From contig JBAIZL010000007.1 in assembly GCA_036971475.1 (NCBI GenBank), positions 27,527,947 through 27,591,946 of the forward strand: a DNA stretch of 64,000 nt. Reading direction: 5' to 3'. Position numbers and translations under genes: made by a program. Below the pieces are notes generated by a model. It searched no databases, was not told where the DNA came from, and was given only the letters and a program-made list of their open reading frames with translations. This document shows positions 28,001-41,420 of the stretch, in pieces (the first letter of the stretch is position 1; every line of letters begins with the position of its first letter). The DNA comes from Prosapia bicincta (lineage: Eukaryota > Arthropoda > Insecta > Hemiptera > Cercopidae).

Positions 28001-31000
28001 CCTTAGCCCTGTTCTAACCTCCCTAACAAGACAGGTGGTACTTTATATAGCTCTACCTTAGCCCTGTTCTAACCTGCCTAACAAGACAGGGGGTACTTTA
28101 TATAGCTCTACCTTAGCCCTGTTCTAACCTCCCTAACAAGACAGGGGGTACTTTATACAGCTCTACCTTAGCCCTGTTCTAACTTCCCTAACAAGACAGG
28201 TAGTTCTTTATATAGCTCTACCTTAGCCCTGTTCTAACCTGCCTAACAAGTCAGGTGGTACTTTATATAGCTCTACCTTAGCCCTGTTCTAACTTCCCTA
28301 ACAAGACAGGGTGTACTTTATACAGCTCTACCTTAGCCCTGTTCTAACTTCCCTAACAAGACAGGTGGTACTTTATATAGCTCTACCTTAGCCGTGTTCT
28401 AACATGCCTAACAATACAAGTGGTACTTTATATAGCTCTACCTTAGCTGTTTTCTAACCTGCCTAACAAGACAGGGGGTACTTTATACAGCTCTACCTTA
28501 GCCCTGTTCTAACTTCCCTAACAAGACAGGTAGTTCTTTATATAGCTCTACCTTAGCCCTGTTCTAACCTCCCTAACAAGACAAGTGGTACTTTATATAG
28601 CTTAACCTTAGCCCTGTTCTAACCTTTCTAACAAGGCAGGTGGTACTTATATAGCTCTACCTTAGCCCTGTTCTAACCTCCCTAACAAGACAGGTGGTAC
28701 TTTATATAGCTCTACCTTAGCCCTGTTCTAACCTCCCTAACAAGACAGATGGTACTTTATATAGCTCTACCTTAGCCCTGTTCTAACTTCCCTAACAAGA
28801 CAGGTAGTTCTTTATATAGCTCTACCTTAGCCCTGTTCTAACCTCCCTAACAAGACAGGTGGTACTTTATACAGCTCTACCTTAGCCCTGTTCTAACTTC
28901 CCTAACAAGACAGGTAGTTCTTTATATAGCTCTACCTTAGCCCTGTTCTAACTTCCCTAACAAGACAGGTAGTTCTTTATATAGCTCTACCTTAGCCGTG
29001 TTCTAACCTGCCTAACAAGACAGGTGGTACTTTATATAGCTCTACCTTAGCCCTGTTCTAACCTGCCTAACAAGACAGGTGGTATTTTTTATAGCTCTAC
29101 CTTAGCCGTGTTCTACCATGCCTAACAAGAAAGACTGTACTTTATACAGCTCTACCTTACCCCTGTTCTATCTTGCCGAACAAGACAGGGGGTACTTTAT
29201 ATAGCTCTAACTTAGCCCTGTTCTAACCTCCCTAACAAGACAGGTAGTACTTTATAAAGCTCTACCTTAGCCCTGTTCTACCTTCCCTAACAAGACAGGT
29301 AGTACTTTATATAGCTCTATCTTAGCCGTGTTCTACCATGCCTAACAAGAAAGACTGTACTTTATACAGCTCTACCTTACCCCTGTTCTATCCTGCCTAA
29401 CAAGACAGGGGGTACTTTATATAGCTCTACCTTAGCCCTGTTCTAACCTCCCTAACAAGACAGGTAGTACTTTATATAGCACTACCTTAGCCCTGTTCTA
29501 CCTTCCCTAACAAGACAGGTAGTACTTTATATAGCTCTACCTTAGCCGTGTTCTACCATGCCTAACAAGAAAGACTGTACTTTATACTGCTCTACCTTAC
29601 CCCTGTTCTATCCTGCCTAACAAGACATGTGGTACTTTATATAGCTCTACCTTAGCCGTGTTTTAACCTGCCTAACAAGTCAGGTGGTACTTTATATAGC
29701 TCTACCTTAGGCCTGTTCTAACCTCCCTAACAAAACAGGTAGTACTTTATATAGCTCTACCTTAGCCCTGTTCTAACCTGCCTAACAAGACAGGTGGTAC
29801 TCTAAATAGCTCTACCTTAGCCCTGTTCTAACTTCCCTAACAAGACAGGTGGTACTTTATATAGCTCTACCTTAGCCCTGTTCTAACTTCCCTAACAAGA
29901 CAGGTAGTTCTTTATATAGCCCTACCTTAGCCCGGTTCTACCTTCCATAACAAGACAGGTAGTACTTTATATAGCTCTACCTTAGCCCTGTTCTAACCTC
30001 CCTAACAAGACAGGTGGTACTTTATATAGCCCTACCTTAGCCGTGTTCTAACCTCCCTAACAAGACAGGGTGTACTTTATATAGCTCTACCTTAGCCCTG
30101 TTCTAACCTCCCTAACAAGACAGGTGGTACTTTATATAGCCCTACCTTAGCCGTGTTCTAACCTCCCTATTAAGACAGGTGGTACTTTATATAGCTCTAC
30201 CTTAGCCCTGTTCTACCCTCCCTAACAAGACAGGTGGTACTTTATATAGCCCTACCTTAGCCGTGTTCTAACCTCCCTAACAAGACAGGTGGTACTTTAT
30301 ATAGCTCTACCTTAGCCCTGTTCTAACCTCCCTAACAAGACAGGTGGTACTTTATATAGCCCTACCTTAGCCGTGTTCTAACCTCCCTAACAAGACAGGG
30401 TGTACTTTATATAGCCCTACCTTAGCCGTGTTCTAACTTCCCTAACAAGACAGGGTGTACTTTATACAGCTCTACCTTAGCCCTGTTCTAACCTGCCTAA
30501 CAAGACAGGTAGTTCTTTATATAGCTCTACCTTAGCCCTGTTCTAACTTGCCTAACAACACAGGTGGTACTTTATATAGCTCTACCTTATCCCTGTTCTA
30601 ACCTCCCTAACAACACAGGTGGTATTTTATATAGCCCTACCTTAGCCGTGTTCTAACCTCCCTAACAAGACAGGGTGTACTTTATATAGCCCTACCTTAG
30701 CCGTGTTCTAACCTCCCTAACAAGACAGGGTGTACTTTATATAGCTCTACCTTAGCCGTGTTCTAACCTGCCTAACAAGACAGGTGGTACTCTATATAGC
30801 TCTACCTTAGCCCTGTTCTAACTTCCCTAACAAGACAGGTGGTACTTTATATAGCTCTACCTTAGCCCTGTTCTAACTTCCCTAACAAGACAGGTAGTTC
30901 TTTATATAGCCCTACCTTAGCCCGGTTCTACCTTCCATAACAAGACAGGTGGTACTTTATATAGCTCTACCTTAGCCGTGTTCTAACCTCCCTAACAAGA

Positions 31001-34000
31001 CAGGTGGTACTTTATATAGCCCTACCTTAGCCCTGTTTTACCTTCCCTAACAAGACAGGTGGTACTTTATATAGCCCTACCTTAGCCCTGTTCTACCTTC
31101 CCTAACAAGACAGGTAGTTCTTTATATAGCTCTACCTTAGCCGTGTTCTAACTTCCCTAACAAGACAGGTGGTACTTTATATAGCTCTACCTTAGCTGTG
31201 TTCTAACTTCCCTAACAAGACAGGTGGTACTTTATATAGCTCTACCTTAGCCGTGTTCTACCTTCCCTAACAAGACAGGTAGTTCTTTATATAGCTCTAC
31301 CTTAGCCGTGTTCTAACTTCCCTAACAAGACAGGTGGTACTTTATATAGCTCTACCTTAGCCGTGTTCTAACCTCCCTAACAAGACAGGTGGTACTTTAT
31401 ATAGCCCTACCTTAGCCGTGTTCTACCTTCCCTAACAAGACAGGTAGTTCTTTATATAGCCCTACCTTAGCTCTGCTCTACCTTCCCTAACAAGACAGGT
31501 GGTACTTTATATAGCCCTACCTTAGCCCTGTTCTACCTTCCCTAACAAGACAAGTGGTACTTTATATAGCCCTACCTTAGCCCTGTTCTAACCTCCCTAA
31601 CAAGACAGGTGGTACTTTATATAGCTCTACCTTAGCCGTGTTCTACCTTCCCTAACAAAACAGGTAGTTCTTTATATAGCTCTACCTTAGCCGTGTTCTA
31701 ACTTCTCTAACAAGACAGGTGGTACTTTATATAGCCCTACCTTAGCCGTGTTCTAACATGCCTAACAAGACAAGTGGTACTTTATATAGCTCTACCTTAG
31801 CTGTTTTCTAACCTGCCTAACAATACAGGTGGTACTTTATATAGCTCTACCTTAGCCCTGTTCAAACCTGCCTAACAAGACAGGTGGTACTTTATATAGC
31901 TCTACCTTAGCCCTGTTCTAACCTCCCTAACAAGACAGGTGGTACTTTATATAGCTCTACCTTAGCCCTGTTCTAACCTCCCTAACAAGAAAGGTGGTTC
32001 TTTATATTGCTCTACCTTAGCCCTGTTCTAACCTCCCTAACAAGACAGGGGGTACTTTATACAGCTCTACCTTAGCCCTGTTCTAACTTCCCTAACAAGA
32101 CAGGTAGTTCTTTATATAGCTCTACCTTAACCCTGTTATAACCTCCCTAACAAGACAGGTGGTACTTTATATAGCTCTACCTTAGCCCTGTTCTAACCTG
32201 CCTAACAAGACAGGGGGTACTTTATACAGCTCTACCTTAGCTCTGTTCTAACTTCCCTAACAAGACAGGGGGTACTTTATATAGCTCTACCTTAGCCCTG
32301 TTCTAACCTCCCTAACAAGACAGGTGGTACTTTATATAGCTCTACCTTAGCCCTGTTCTAACCTGCCTAACAAGACAGGGGGTACTTTATATAGCTCTAC
32401 CTTAGCCCTGTTCTAACCTCCCTAACAAGACAGGGGGTACTTTATACAGCTCTACCTTAGCCCTGTTCTAACTTCCCTAACAAGACAGGTAGTTCTTTAT
32501 ATAGCTCTACCTTAGCCCTGTTCTAACCTGCCTAACAAGTCAGGTGGTACTTTATATAGCTCTACCTTAGCCCTGTTCTAACTTCCCTAACAAGACAGGG
32601 TGTACTTTATACAGCTCTACCTTAGCCCTGTTCTAACTTCCCTAACAAGACAGGTGGTACTTTATATAGCTCTACCTTAGCCGTGTTCTAACATGCCTAA
32701 CAATACAAGTGGTACTTTATATAGCTCTACCTTAGCTGTTTTCTAACCTGCCTAACAAGACAGGGGGTACTTTATACAGCTCTACCTTAGCCCTGTTCTA
32801 ACTTCCCTAACAAGACAGGTAGTTCTTTATATAGCTCTACCTTAGCCCTGTTCTAACCTCCCTAACAAGACAAGTGGTACTTTATATAGCTTAACCTTAG
32901 CCCTGTTCTAACCTTTCTAACAAGGCAGGTGGTACTTTATATAGCTCTACCTTAGCCCTGTTCTAACCTCCCTAACAAGACAGGTGGTACTTTATATAGC
33001 TCTACCTTAGCCCTGTTCTAACCTCCCTAACAAGACAGGTGGTACTTTATATAGCTCTACCTTAGCCCTGTTCTAACTTCCCTAACAAGACAGGTAGTTC
33101 TTTATATAGCTCTACCTTAGCCCTGTTCTAACCTCCCTAACAAGACAGGTGGTACTTTATACAGCTCTACCTTAGCCCTGTTCTAACTTCCCTAACAAGA
33201 CAGGTAGTTCTTTATATAGCTCTACCTTAGCCCTGTTCTAACTTCCCTAACAAGACAGGTAGTTCTTTATATAGCTCTACCTTAGCCGTGTTCTAACCTG
33301 CCTAACAAGACAGGTGGTACTTTATATAGCTCTACCTTAGCCCTGTTCTAACCTGCCTAACAAGACAGGTGGTATTTTTTATAGCTCTACCTTAGCCGTG
33401 TTCTACCATGCCTAACAAGAAAGACTGTACTTTATACAGCTCTACCTTACCCCTGTTCTATCCTGCCTAACAAGACAGGGGGTACTTTATATAGCTCTAA
33501 CTTAGCCCTGTTCTAACCTCCCTAACAAGACAGGTAGTACTTTATAAAGCTCTACCGTAGCCCTGTTCTACCTTCCCTAACAAGACAGGTAGTACTTTAT
33601 ATAGCTCTATCTTAGCCGTGTTCTACCATGCCTAACAAGAAAGACTGTACTTTATACAGCTCTACCTTACCCCTGTTCTATCCTGCCTAACAAGACAGGG
33701 GGTACTTTATATAGCTCTACCTTAGCCCTGTTCTAACCTCCCTAACAAGACAGGTAGTACTTTATATAGCACTACCTTAGCCCTGTTCTACCTTCCCTAA
33801 CAAGACAGGTAGTACTTTATATAGCTCTACCTTAGCCGTGTTCTACCATGCCTAACAAGAAAGACTGTACTTTATACTGCTCTACCTTACCCCTGTTCTA
33901 TCCTGCCTAACAAGACAGGTGGTACTTTATATAGCTCTACCTTAGCCGTGTTTTAACCTGCCTAACAAGTCAGGTGGTACTTTATATAGCTCTACCTTAG

Positions 34001-37000
34001 GCCTGTTCTAACCTCCCTAACAAAACAGGTAGTACTTTATATAGCTCTACCTTAGCCCTGTTCTAACCTGCCTAACAAGACAGGTGGTACTCTAAATAGC
34101 TCTACCTTAGCCCTGTTCTAACTTCCCTAACAAGACAGGTGGTACTTTATATAGCTCTACCTTAGCCCTGTTCTAACTTGCCTAACAAGACAGGTAGTTC
34201 TTTATATAGCCCTACCTTAGCCCGGTTCTACCTTCCATAACAAGACAGGTAGTACTTTATATAGCTCTACCTTAGCCCTGTTCTAACCTCCCTAACAAGA
34301 CAGGTGGTACTTTATATAGCCCTACCTTAGCCGTGTTCTAACCTCCCTAACAAGACAGGGTGTACTTTATATAGCTCTACCTTAGCCCTGTTCTAACCTC
34401 CCTAACAAGACAGGTGGTACTTTATATAGCCCTACCTTAGCCGTGTTCTAACCTCCCTATTAAGACAGGTGGTACTTTATATAGCTCTACCTTAGCCCTG
34501 TTCTACCCTCCCTAACAAGACAGGTGGTACTTTATATAGCCCTACCTTAGCCGTGTTCTAACCTCCCTAACAAGACAGGTGGTACTTTATATAGCTCTAC
34601 CTTAGCCCTGTTCTAACCTCCCTAACAAGACAGGTGGTACTTTATATAGCCCTACCTTAGCCGTGTTCTAACCTCCCTAACAAGACAGGGTGTACTTTAT
34701 ATAGCCCTACCTTAGCCGTGTTCTAACTTCCCTAACAAGACAGGGTGTACTTTATACAGCTCTACCTTAGCCCTGTTCTAACCTGCCTAACAAGACAGGT
34801 AGTTCTTTATATAGCTCTACCTTAGCCCTGTTCTAACTTGCCTAACAACACAGGTGGTACTTTATATAGCTCTACCTTATCCCTGTTCTAACCTCCCTAA
34901 CAACACAGGTGGTATTTTATATAGCCCTACCTTAGCCGTGTTCTAACCTCACTAACAAGACAGGGTGTACTTTATATAGCCCTACCTTAGCCGTGTTCTA
35001 ACCTCCCTAACAAGACAGGGTGTACTTTATATAGCTCTACCTTAGCCGTGTTCTAACCTGCCTAACAAGACAGGTGGTACTCTATATAGCTCTACCTTAG
35101 CCCTGTTCTAACTTCCCTAACAAGACAGGTGGTACTTTATATAGCTCTACCTTAGCCCTGTTCTAACTTCCCTAACAAGACAGGTAGTTCTTTATATAGC
35201 CCTACCTTAGCCCGGTTCTACCTTCCATAACAAGACAGGTGGTACTTTATATAGCTCTACCTTAGCCGTGTTCTAACCTCCCTAACAAGACAGGTGGTAC
35301 TTTATATAGCCCTACCTTAGCCCTGTTCTACCTTCCCTAACAAGACAGGTGGTACTTTATATAGCCCTACCTTAGCCCTGTTCTACCTTCCCTAACAAGA
35401 CAGGTAGTTCTTTATATAGCTCTACCTTAGCCGTGTTCTAACTTCCCTAACAAGACAGGTGGTACTTTATATAGCTCTACCTTAGCCGTGTTCTAACCTC
35501 CCTAACAAGACAGGTGGTACTTTATATAGCCCTACCTTAGCCGTGTTCTACCTTCCCTAACAAGACAGGTAGTTCTTTATATAGCCCTACCTTAGCTCTG
35601 CTCTACCTTCCCTAACAAGACAGGTGGTACTTTATATAGCCCTACCTTAGCCGTGTTCTAACCTCCCTAACAAGACAGGATGTACTTTATATAGCCCTAC
35701 CTTAGCCGTGTTCTAACCTCCCTAACAAGACAGGGTGTACTTTATATAGCCCTACCTTAGCCGTGTTCTAACCTCCCTAACAAGACAGGGTGTACTTTAT
35801 ATAGCCCTACCTTAGCCGTGTTCTAACTTCCCTAACAAGACAGGGTGTACTTTATATAGCCCTACCTTAGCCCTGTTCTACCTTCCCTAACAAGACAGGT
35901 GGTACTTTATATAGCCCTACCTTAGCCCTGTTCTAACCTCCCTAACAAGACAGGTGGTACTTTATATAGCTCTACCTTAGCCGTGTTCTACCTTCCCTAA
36001 CAAAACAGGTAGTTCTTTATATAGCTCTACCTTAGCCGTGTTCTAACTTCTCTAACAAGACAGGTGGTACTTTATATAGCCCTACCTTAGCCCTGTTCTA
36101 CCTTCCTTAACAAGACAGGTAGTTCTTTATATAGCTCTACCTTAGCCGTGTTCTACCTTCCCTAACAAGACAGGTAGTTCTTTATATAGCTCTACCTTAG
36201 CCGTGTTCTAACTTCCCTAACAAGACAGGTAGTTCTTTATATAGCTCTACCTTAGCCGTGTTCTAACTTCCCTAACAAGACAGGTGGTACTTTATATAGC
36301 TCTACCTTAGCCGTGTTCTAACCTGCCTAACAAGACAGGTGGTACTTTATATAGCCCTACCTTAGCCGTGTTCTAACCTGCCTAACAAGACAGGTGGTAC
36401 TTTATATAGCTCTACCTTAGCCCTGTTCTAACCTCCCTAACAAGACAGGTGGTACTTTATATAGCTCTACCTTAGCCTGTGTTCTACCTTCCCTAACAAG
36501 ACAGGTAGTTCTTTATATAGCTCTACCTTAGCCGTGTTCTAACTTTCCTAACAAGACAGGTGGTACTTTATATAGCTCTACATTAGCCGTGTTCTAACCT
36601 GCCTAACAAGACAGGTGGTACTTTATATAGCCCTACCTTAGCCGTGTTCTAACCTGCCTAACAAGACAGGTGGTACTTTATATAGCTATACCTTAGCCCT
36701 GTTCTAACCTCCCTAACAAGACAGGTAGTACTTTATATAGCTCTACCTTAGCCCTGTTCTAACTTCCCTAACAATACAGGTGGTATTTTATATAGCTCTA
36801 CCTTAGCCGTGTTCTAACCTGCCTAACAAGACAGGTGGTACTTTATATAGCTTTACCTTAGCCGTGTTCTAACCTCCCTAACAAGACAGGTGGTACTTTA
36901 TATAGCTCTACCTTAGCCCTGTTCTAACCTCCCTAATAAGACAGGTAGTTCTTTATATAGCTCTACCTTAGCCGTGTTCTACCTTCCCTAACAAGACAGG

Positions 37001-40000
37001 TAGTTCTTTATATAGCTCTACCTTAGCCGTGTTCTAACTTCTCTAACAAGACAGGTGGTACTTTATATAGCTCTACCTTAGCCGTGTTCTAACCTGCCTA
37101 ACAAGACAGGTGGTACTTTATATAGCCCTACCTTAGCCGTGTTCTAACATGCCTAACAAGACAAGTGGTACTTTATATAGCTCTACCTTAGCTGTTTTCT
37201 AACCTGCCTAACAATACAGGTGGTACTTTATATAGCTCTACCTTAGCCCTGTTCAAACCTGCCTAACAAGACAGGTGGTACTTTATATAGCTCTACCTTA
37301 GCCCTGTTCTAACCTCCCTAACAAGACAGGTGGTACTTTATATAGCTCTACCTTAGCCCTGTTCTAACCTCCCTAACAAGAAAGGTGGTACTTTATATTG
37401 CTCTACCTTAGCCCTGTTCTAACCTCCCTAACAAGACAGGGGGTACTTTATACAGCTCTACCTTAGCCCTGTTCTAACTTCCCTAACAAGACAGGTAGTT
37501 CTTTATATAGCTCTACCTTAACCCTGTTATAACCTCCCTAACAAGACAGGTGGTACTTTATATAGCTCTACCTTAGCCCTGTTCTAACCTGCCTAACAAG
37601 ACAGGGGGTACTTTATACAGTTCTACCTTAGCTCTGTTCTAACTTCCCTAACAAGACAGGGGGTACTTTATATAGCTCTACCTTAGCCCTGTTCTAACCT
37701 CCCTAACAAGACAGGTGGTACTTTATATAGCTCTACCTTAGCCCTGTTCTAACCTGCCTAACAAGACAGGGGGTACTTTATATAGCTCTACCTTAGCCCT
37801 GTTCTAACCTCCCTAACAAGACAGGGGGTACTTTATACAGCTCTACCTTAGCCCTGTTCTAACTTCCCTAACAAGACAGGTAGTTCTTTATATAGCTCTA
37901 CCTTAGCCCTGTTCTAACCTGCCTAACAAGTCAGGTGGTACTTTATATAGCTCTACCTTAGCCCTGTTCTAACTTCCCTAACAAGACAGGGTGTACTTTA
38001 TACAGCTCTACCTTAGCCCTGTTCTAACTTCCCTAACAAGACAGGTGGTACTTTATATAGCTCTACCTTAGCCGTGTTCTAACATGCCTAACAATACAAG
38101 TGGTACTTTATATAGCTCTACCTTAGCTGTTTTCTAACCTGCCTAACAAGACAGGGGGTACTTTATACAGCTCTACCTTAGCCCTGTTCTAACTTCCCTA
38201 ACAAGACAGGTAGTTCTTTATATAGCTCTACCTTAGCCCTGTTCTAACCTCCCTAACAAGACAAGTGGTACTTTATATAGCTTAACCTTAGCCCTGTTCT
38301 AACCTTTCTAACAAGGCAGGTGGTACTTATATAGCTCTACCTTAGCCCTGTTCTAACCTCCCTAACAAGACAGGTGGTACTTTATATAGCTCTACCTTAG
38401 CCCTGTTCTAACCTCCCTAACAAGACAGATGGTACTTTATATAGCTCTACCTTAGCCCTGTTCTAACTTCCCTAACAAGACAGGTAGTTCTTTATATAGC
38501 TCTACCTTAGCCCTGTTCTAACCTCCCTAACAAGACAGGTGGTACTTTATACAGCTCTACCTTAGCCCTGTTCTAACTTCCCTAACAAGACAGGTAGTTC
38601 TTTATATAGCTCTACCTTAGCCCTGTTCTAACTTCCCTAACAAGACAGGTAGTTCTTTATATAGCTCTACCTTAGCCGTGTTCTAACCTGCCTAACAAGA
38701 CAGGTGGTACTTTATATAGCTCTACCTTAGCCCTGTTCTAACCTGCCTAACAAGACAGGTGGTATTTTTTATAGCTCTACCTTAGCCGTGTTCTACCATG
38801 CCTAACAAGAAAGACTGTACTTTATACAGCTCTACCTTACCCCTGTTCTATCTTGCCTAACAAGACAGGGGGTACTTTATATAGCTCTAACTTAGCCCTG
38901 TTCTAACCTCCCTAACAAGACAGGTAGTACTTTATAAAGCTCTACCTTAGCCCTGTTCTACCTTCCCTAACAAGACAGGTAGTACTTTATATAGCTCTAT
39001 CTTAGCCGTGTTCTACCATGCCTAACAAGAAAGACTGTACTTTATACAGCTCTACCTTACCCCTGTTCTATCCTGCCTAACAAGACAGGGGGTACTTTAT
39101 ATAGCTCTACCTTAGCCCTGTTCTAACCTCCCTAACAAGACAGGTAGTACTTTATATAGCACTACCTTAGCCCTGTTCTACCTTCCCTAACAAGACAGGT
39201 AGTACTTTATATAGCTCTACCTTAGCCGTGTTCTACCATGCCTAACAAGAAAGACTGTACTTTATACTGCTCTACCTTACCCCTGTTCTATCCTGCCTAA
39301 CAAGACATGTGGTACTTTATATAGCTCTACCTTAGCCGTGTTTTAACCTGCCTAACAAGTCAGGTGGTACTTTATATAGCTCTACCTTAGGCCTGTTCTA
39401 ACCTCCCTAACAAAACAGGTAGTACTTTATATAGCTCTACCTTAGCCCTGTTCTAACCTGCCTAACAAGACAGGTGGTACTCTAAATAGCTCTACCTTAG
39501 CCCTGTTCTAACTTCCCTAACAAGACAGGTGGTACTTTATATAGCTCTACCTTAGCCCTGTTCTAACTTCCCTAACAAGACAGGTAGTTCTTTATATAGC
39601 CCTACCTTAGCCCGGTTCTACCTTCCATAACAAGACAGGTAGTACTTTATATAGCTCTACCTTAGCCCTGTTCTAACCTCCCTAACAAGACAGGTGGTAC
39701 TTTATATAGCCCTACCTTAGCCGTGTTCTAACCTCCCTAACAAGACAGGGTGTACTTTATATAGCTCTACCTTAGCCCTGTTCTAACCTCCCTAACAAGA
39801 CAGGTGGTACTTTATATAGCCCTACCTTAGCCGTGTTCTAACCTCCCTATTAAGACAGGTGGTACTTTATATAGCTCTACCTTAGCCCTGTTCTACCCTC
39901 CCTAACAAGACAGGTGGTACTTTATATAGCCCTACCTTAGCCGTGTTCTAACCTCCCTAACAAGACAGGTGGTACTTTATATAGCTCTACCTTAGCCCTG

Positions 40001-41420
40001 TTCTAACCTCCCTAACAAGACAGGTGGTACTTTATATAGCCCTACCTTAGCCGTGTTCTAACCTCCCTAACAAGACAGGGTGTACTTTATATAGCCCTAC
40101 CTTAGCCGTGTTCTAACTTCCCTAACAAGACAGGGTGTACTTTATACAGCTCTACCTTAGCCCTGTTCTAACCTGCCTAACAAGACAGGTAGTTCTTTAT
40201 ATAGCTCTACCTTAGCCCTGTTCTAACTTGCCTAACAACACAGGTGGTACTTTATATAGCTCTACCTTATCCCTGTTCTAACCTCCCTAACAACACAGGT
40301 GGTATTTTATATAGCCCTACCTTAGCCGTGTTCTAACCTCCCTAACAAGACAGGGTGTACTTTATATAGCCCTACCTTAGCCGTGTTCTAACCTCCCTAA
40401 CAAGACAGGGTGTACTTTATATAGCTCTACCTTAGCCGTGTTCTAACCTGCCTAACAAGACAGGTGGTACTCTATATAGCTCTACCTTAGCCCTGTTCTA
40501 ACTTCCCTAACAAGACAGGTGGTACTTTATATAGCTCTACCTTAGCCCTGTTCTAACTTCCCTAACAAGACAGGTAGTTCTTTATATAGCCCTACCTTAG
40601 CCCGGTTCTACCTTCCATAACAAGACAGGTGGTACTTTATATAGCTCTACCTTAGCCGTGTTCTAACCTCCCTAACAAGACAGGTGGTACTTTATATAGC
40701 CCTACCTTAGCCCTGTTTTACCTTCCCTAACAAGACAGGTGGTACTTTATATAGCCCTACCTTAGCCCTGTTCTACCTTCCCTAACAAGACAGGTAGTTC
40801 TTTATATAGCTCTACCTTAGCCGTGTTCTAACTTCCCTAACAAGACAGGTGGTACTTTATATAGCTCTACCTTAGCTGTGTTCTAACTTCCCTAACAAGA
40901 CAGGTGGTACTTTATATAGCTCTACCTTAGCCGTGTTCTACCTTCCCTAACAAGACAGGTAGTTCTTTATATAGCTCTACCTTAGCCGTGTTCTAACTTC
41001 CCTAACAAGACAGGTGGTACTTTATATAGCTCTACCTTAGCCGTGTTCTAACCTCCCTAACAAGACAGGTGGTACTTTATATAGCCCTACCTTAGCCGTG
41101 TTCTACCTTCCCTAACAAGACAGGTAGTTCTTTATATAGCCCTACCTTAGCTCTGCTCTACCTTCCCTAACAAGACAGGTGGTACTTTATATAGCCCTAC
41201 CTTAGCCCTGTTCTACCTTCCCTAACAAGACAAGTGGTACTTTATATAGCCCTACCTTAGCCCTGTTCTAACCTCCCTAACAAGACAGGTGGTACTTTAT
41301 ATAGCTCTACCTTAGCCGTGTTCTACCTTCCCTAACAAAACAGGTAGTTCTTTATATAGCTCTACCTTAGCCGTGTTCTAACTTCTCTAACAAGACAGGT
41401 GGTACTTTATATAGCCCTAC
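22061..41420. repeat. 9,680-bp (176-monomer) near-identical tandem duplication
   Basis: Copy 1 is 22061-31740 and copy 2 is 31741-41420. The offset is exactly 9,680 bp at every marker I checked: TTTATATTGC at 22321 and 32001 and again at 27712 and 37392, ACCTCCCTAT at 24771 and 34451, the +1 variant CTTAGCCTGT at 26791 and 36471, and the -1 variant TGGTACTTAT at 28641 and 38321. The only difference I noticed is TTGCCGAAC near 29174 against TTGCCTAAC near 38854. Each copy holds two related sub-blocks of about 5,391 and 4,289 bp. The shorter lacks about 23 monomers near its end but keeps three that the longer has lost. Confidence 0.9.
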
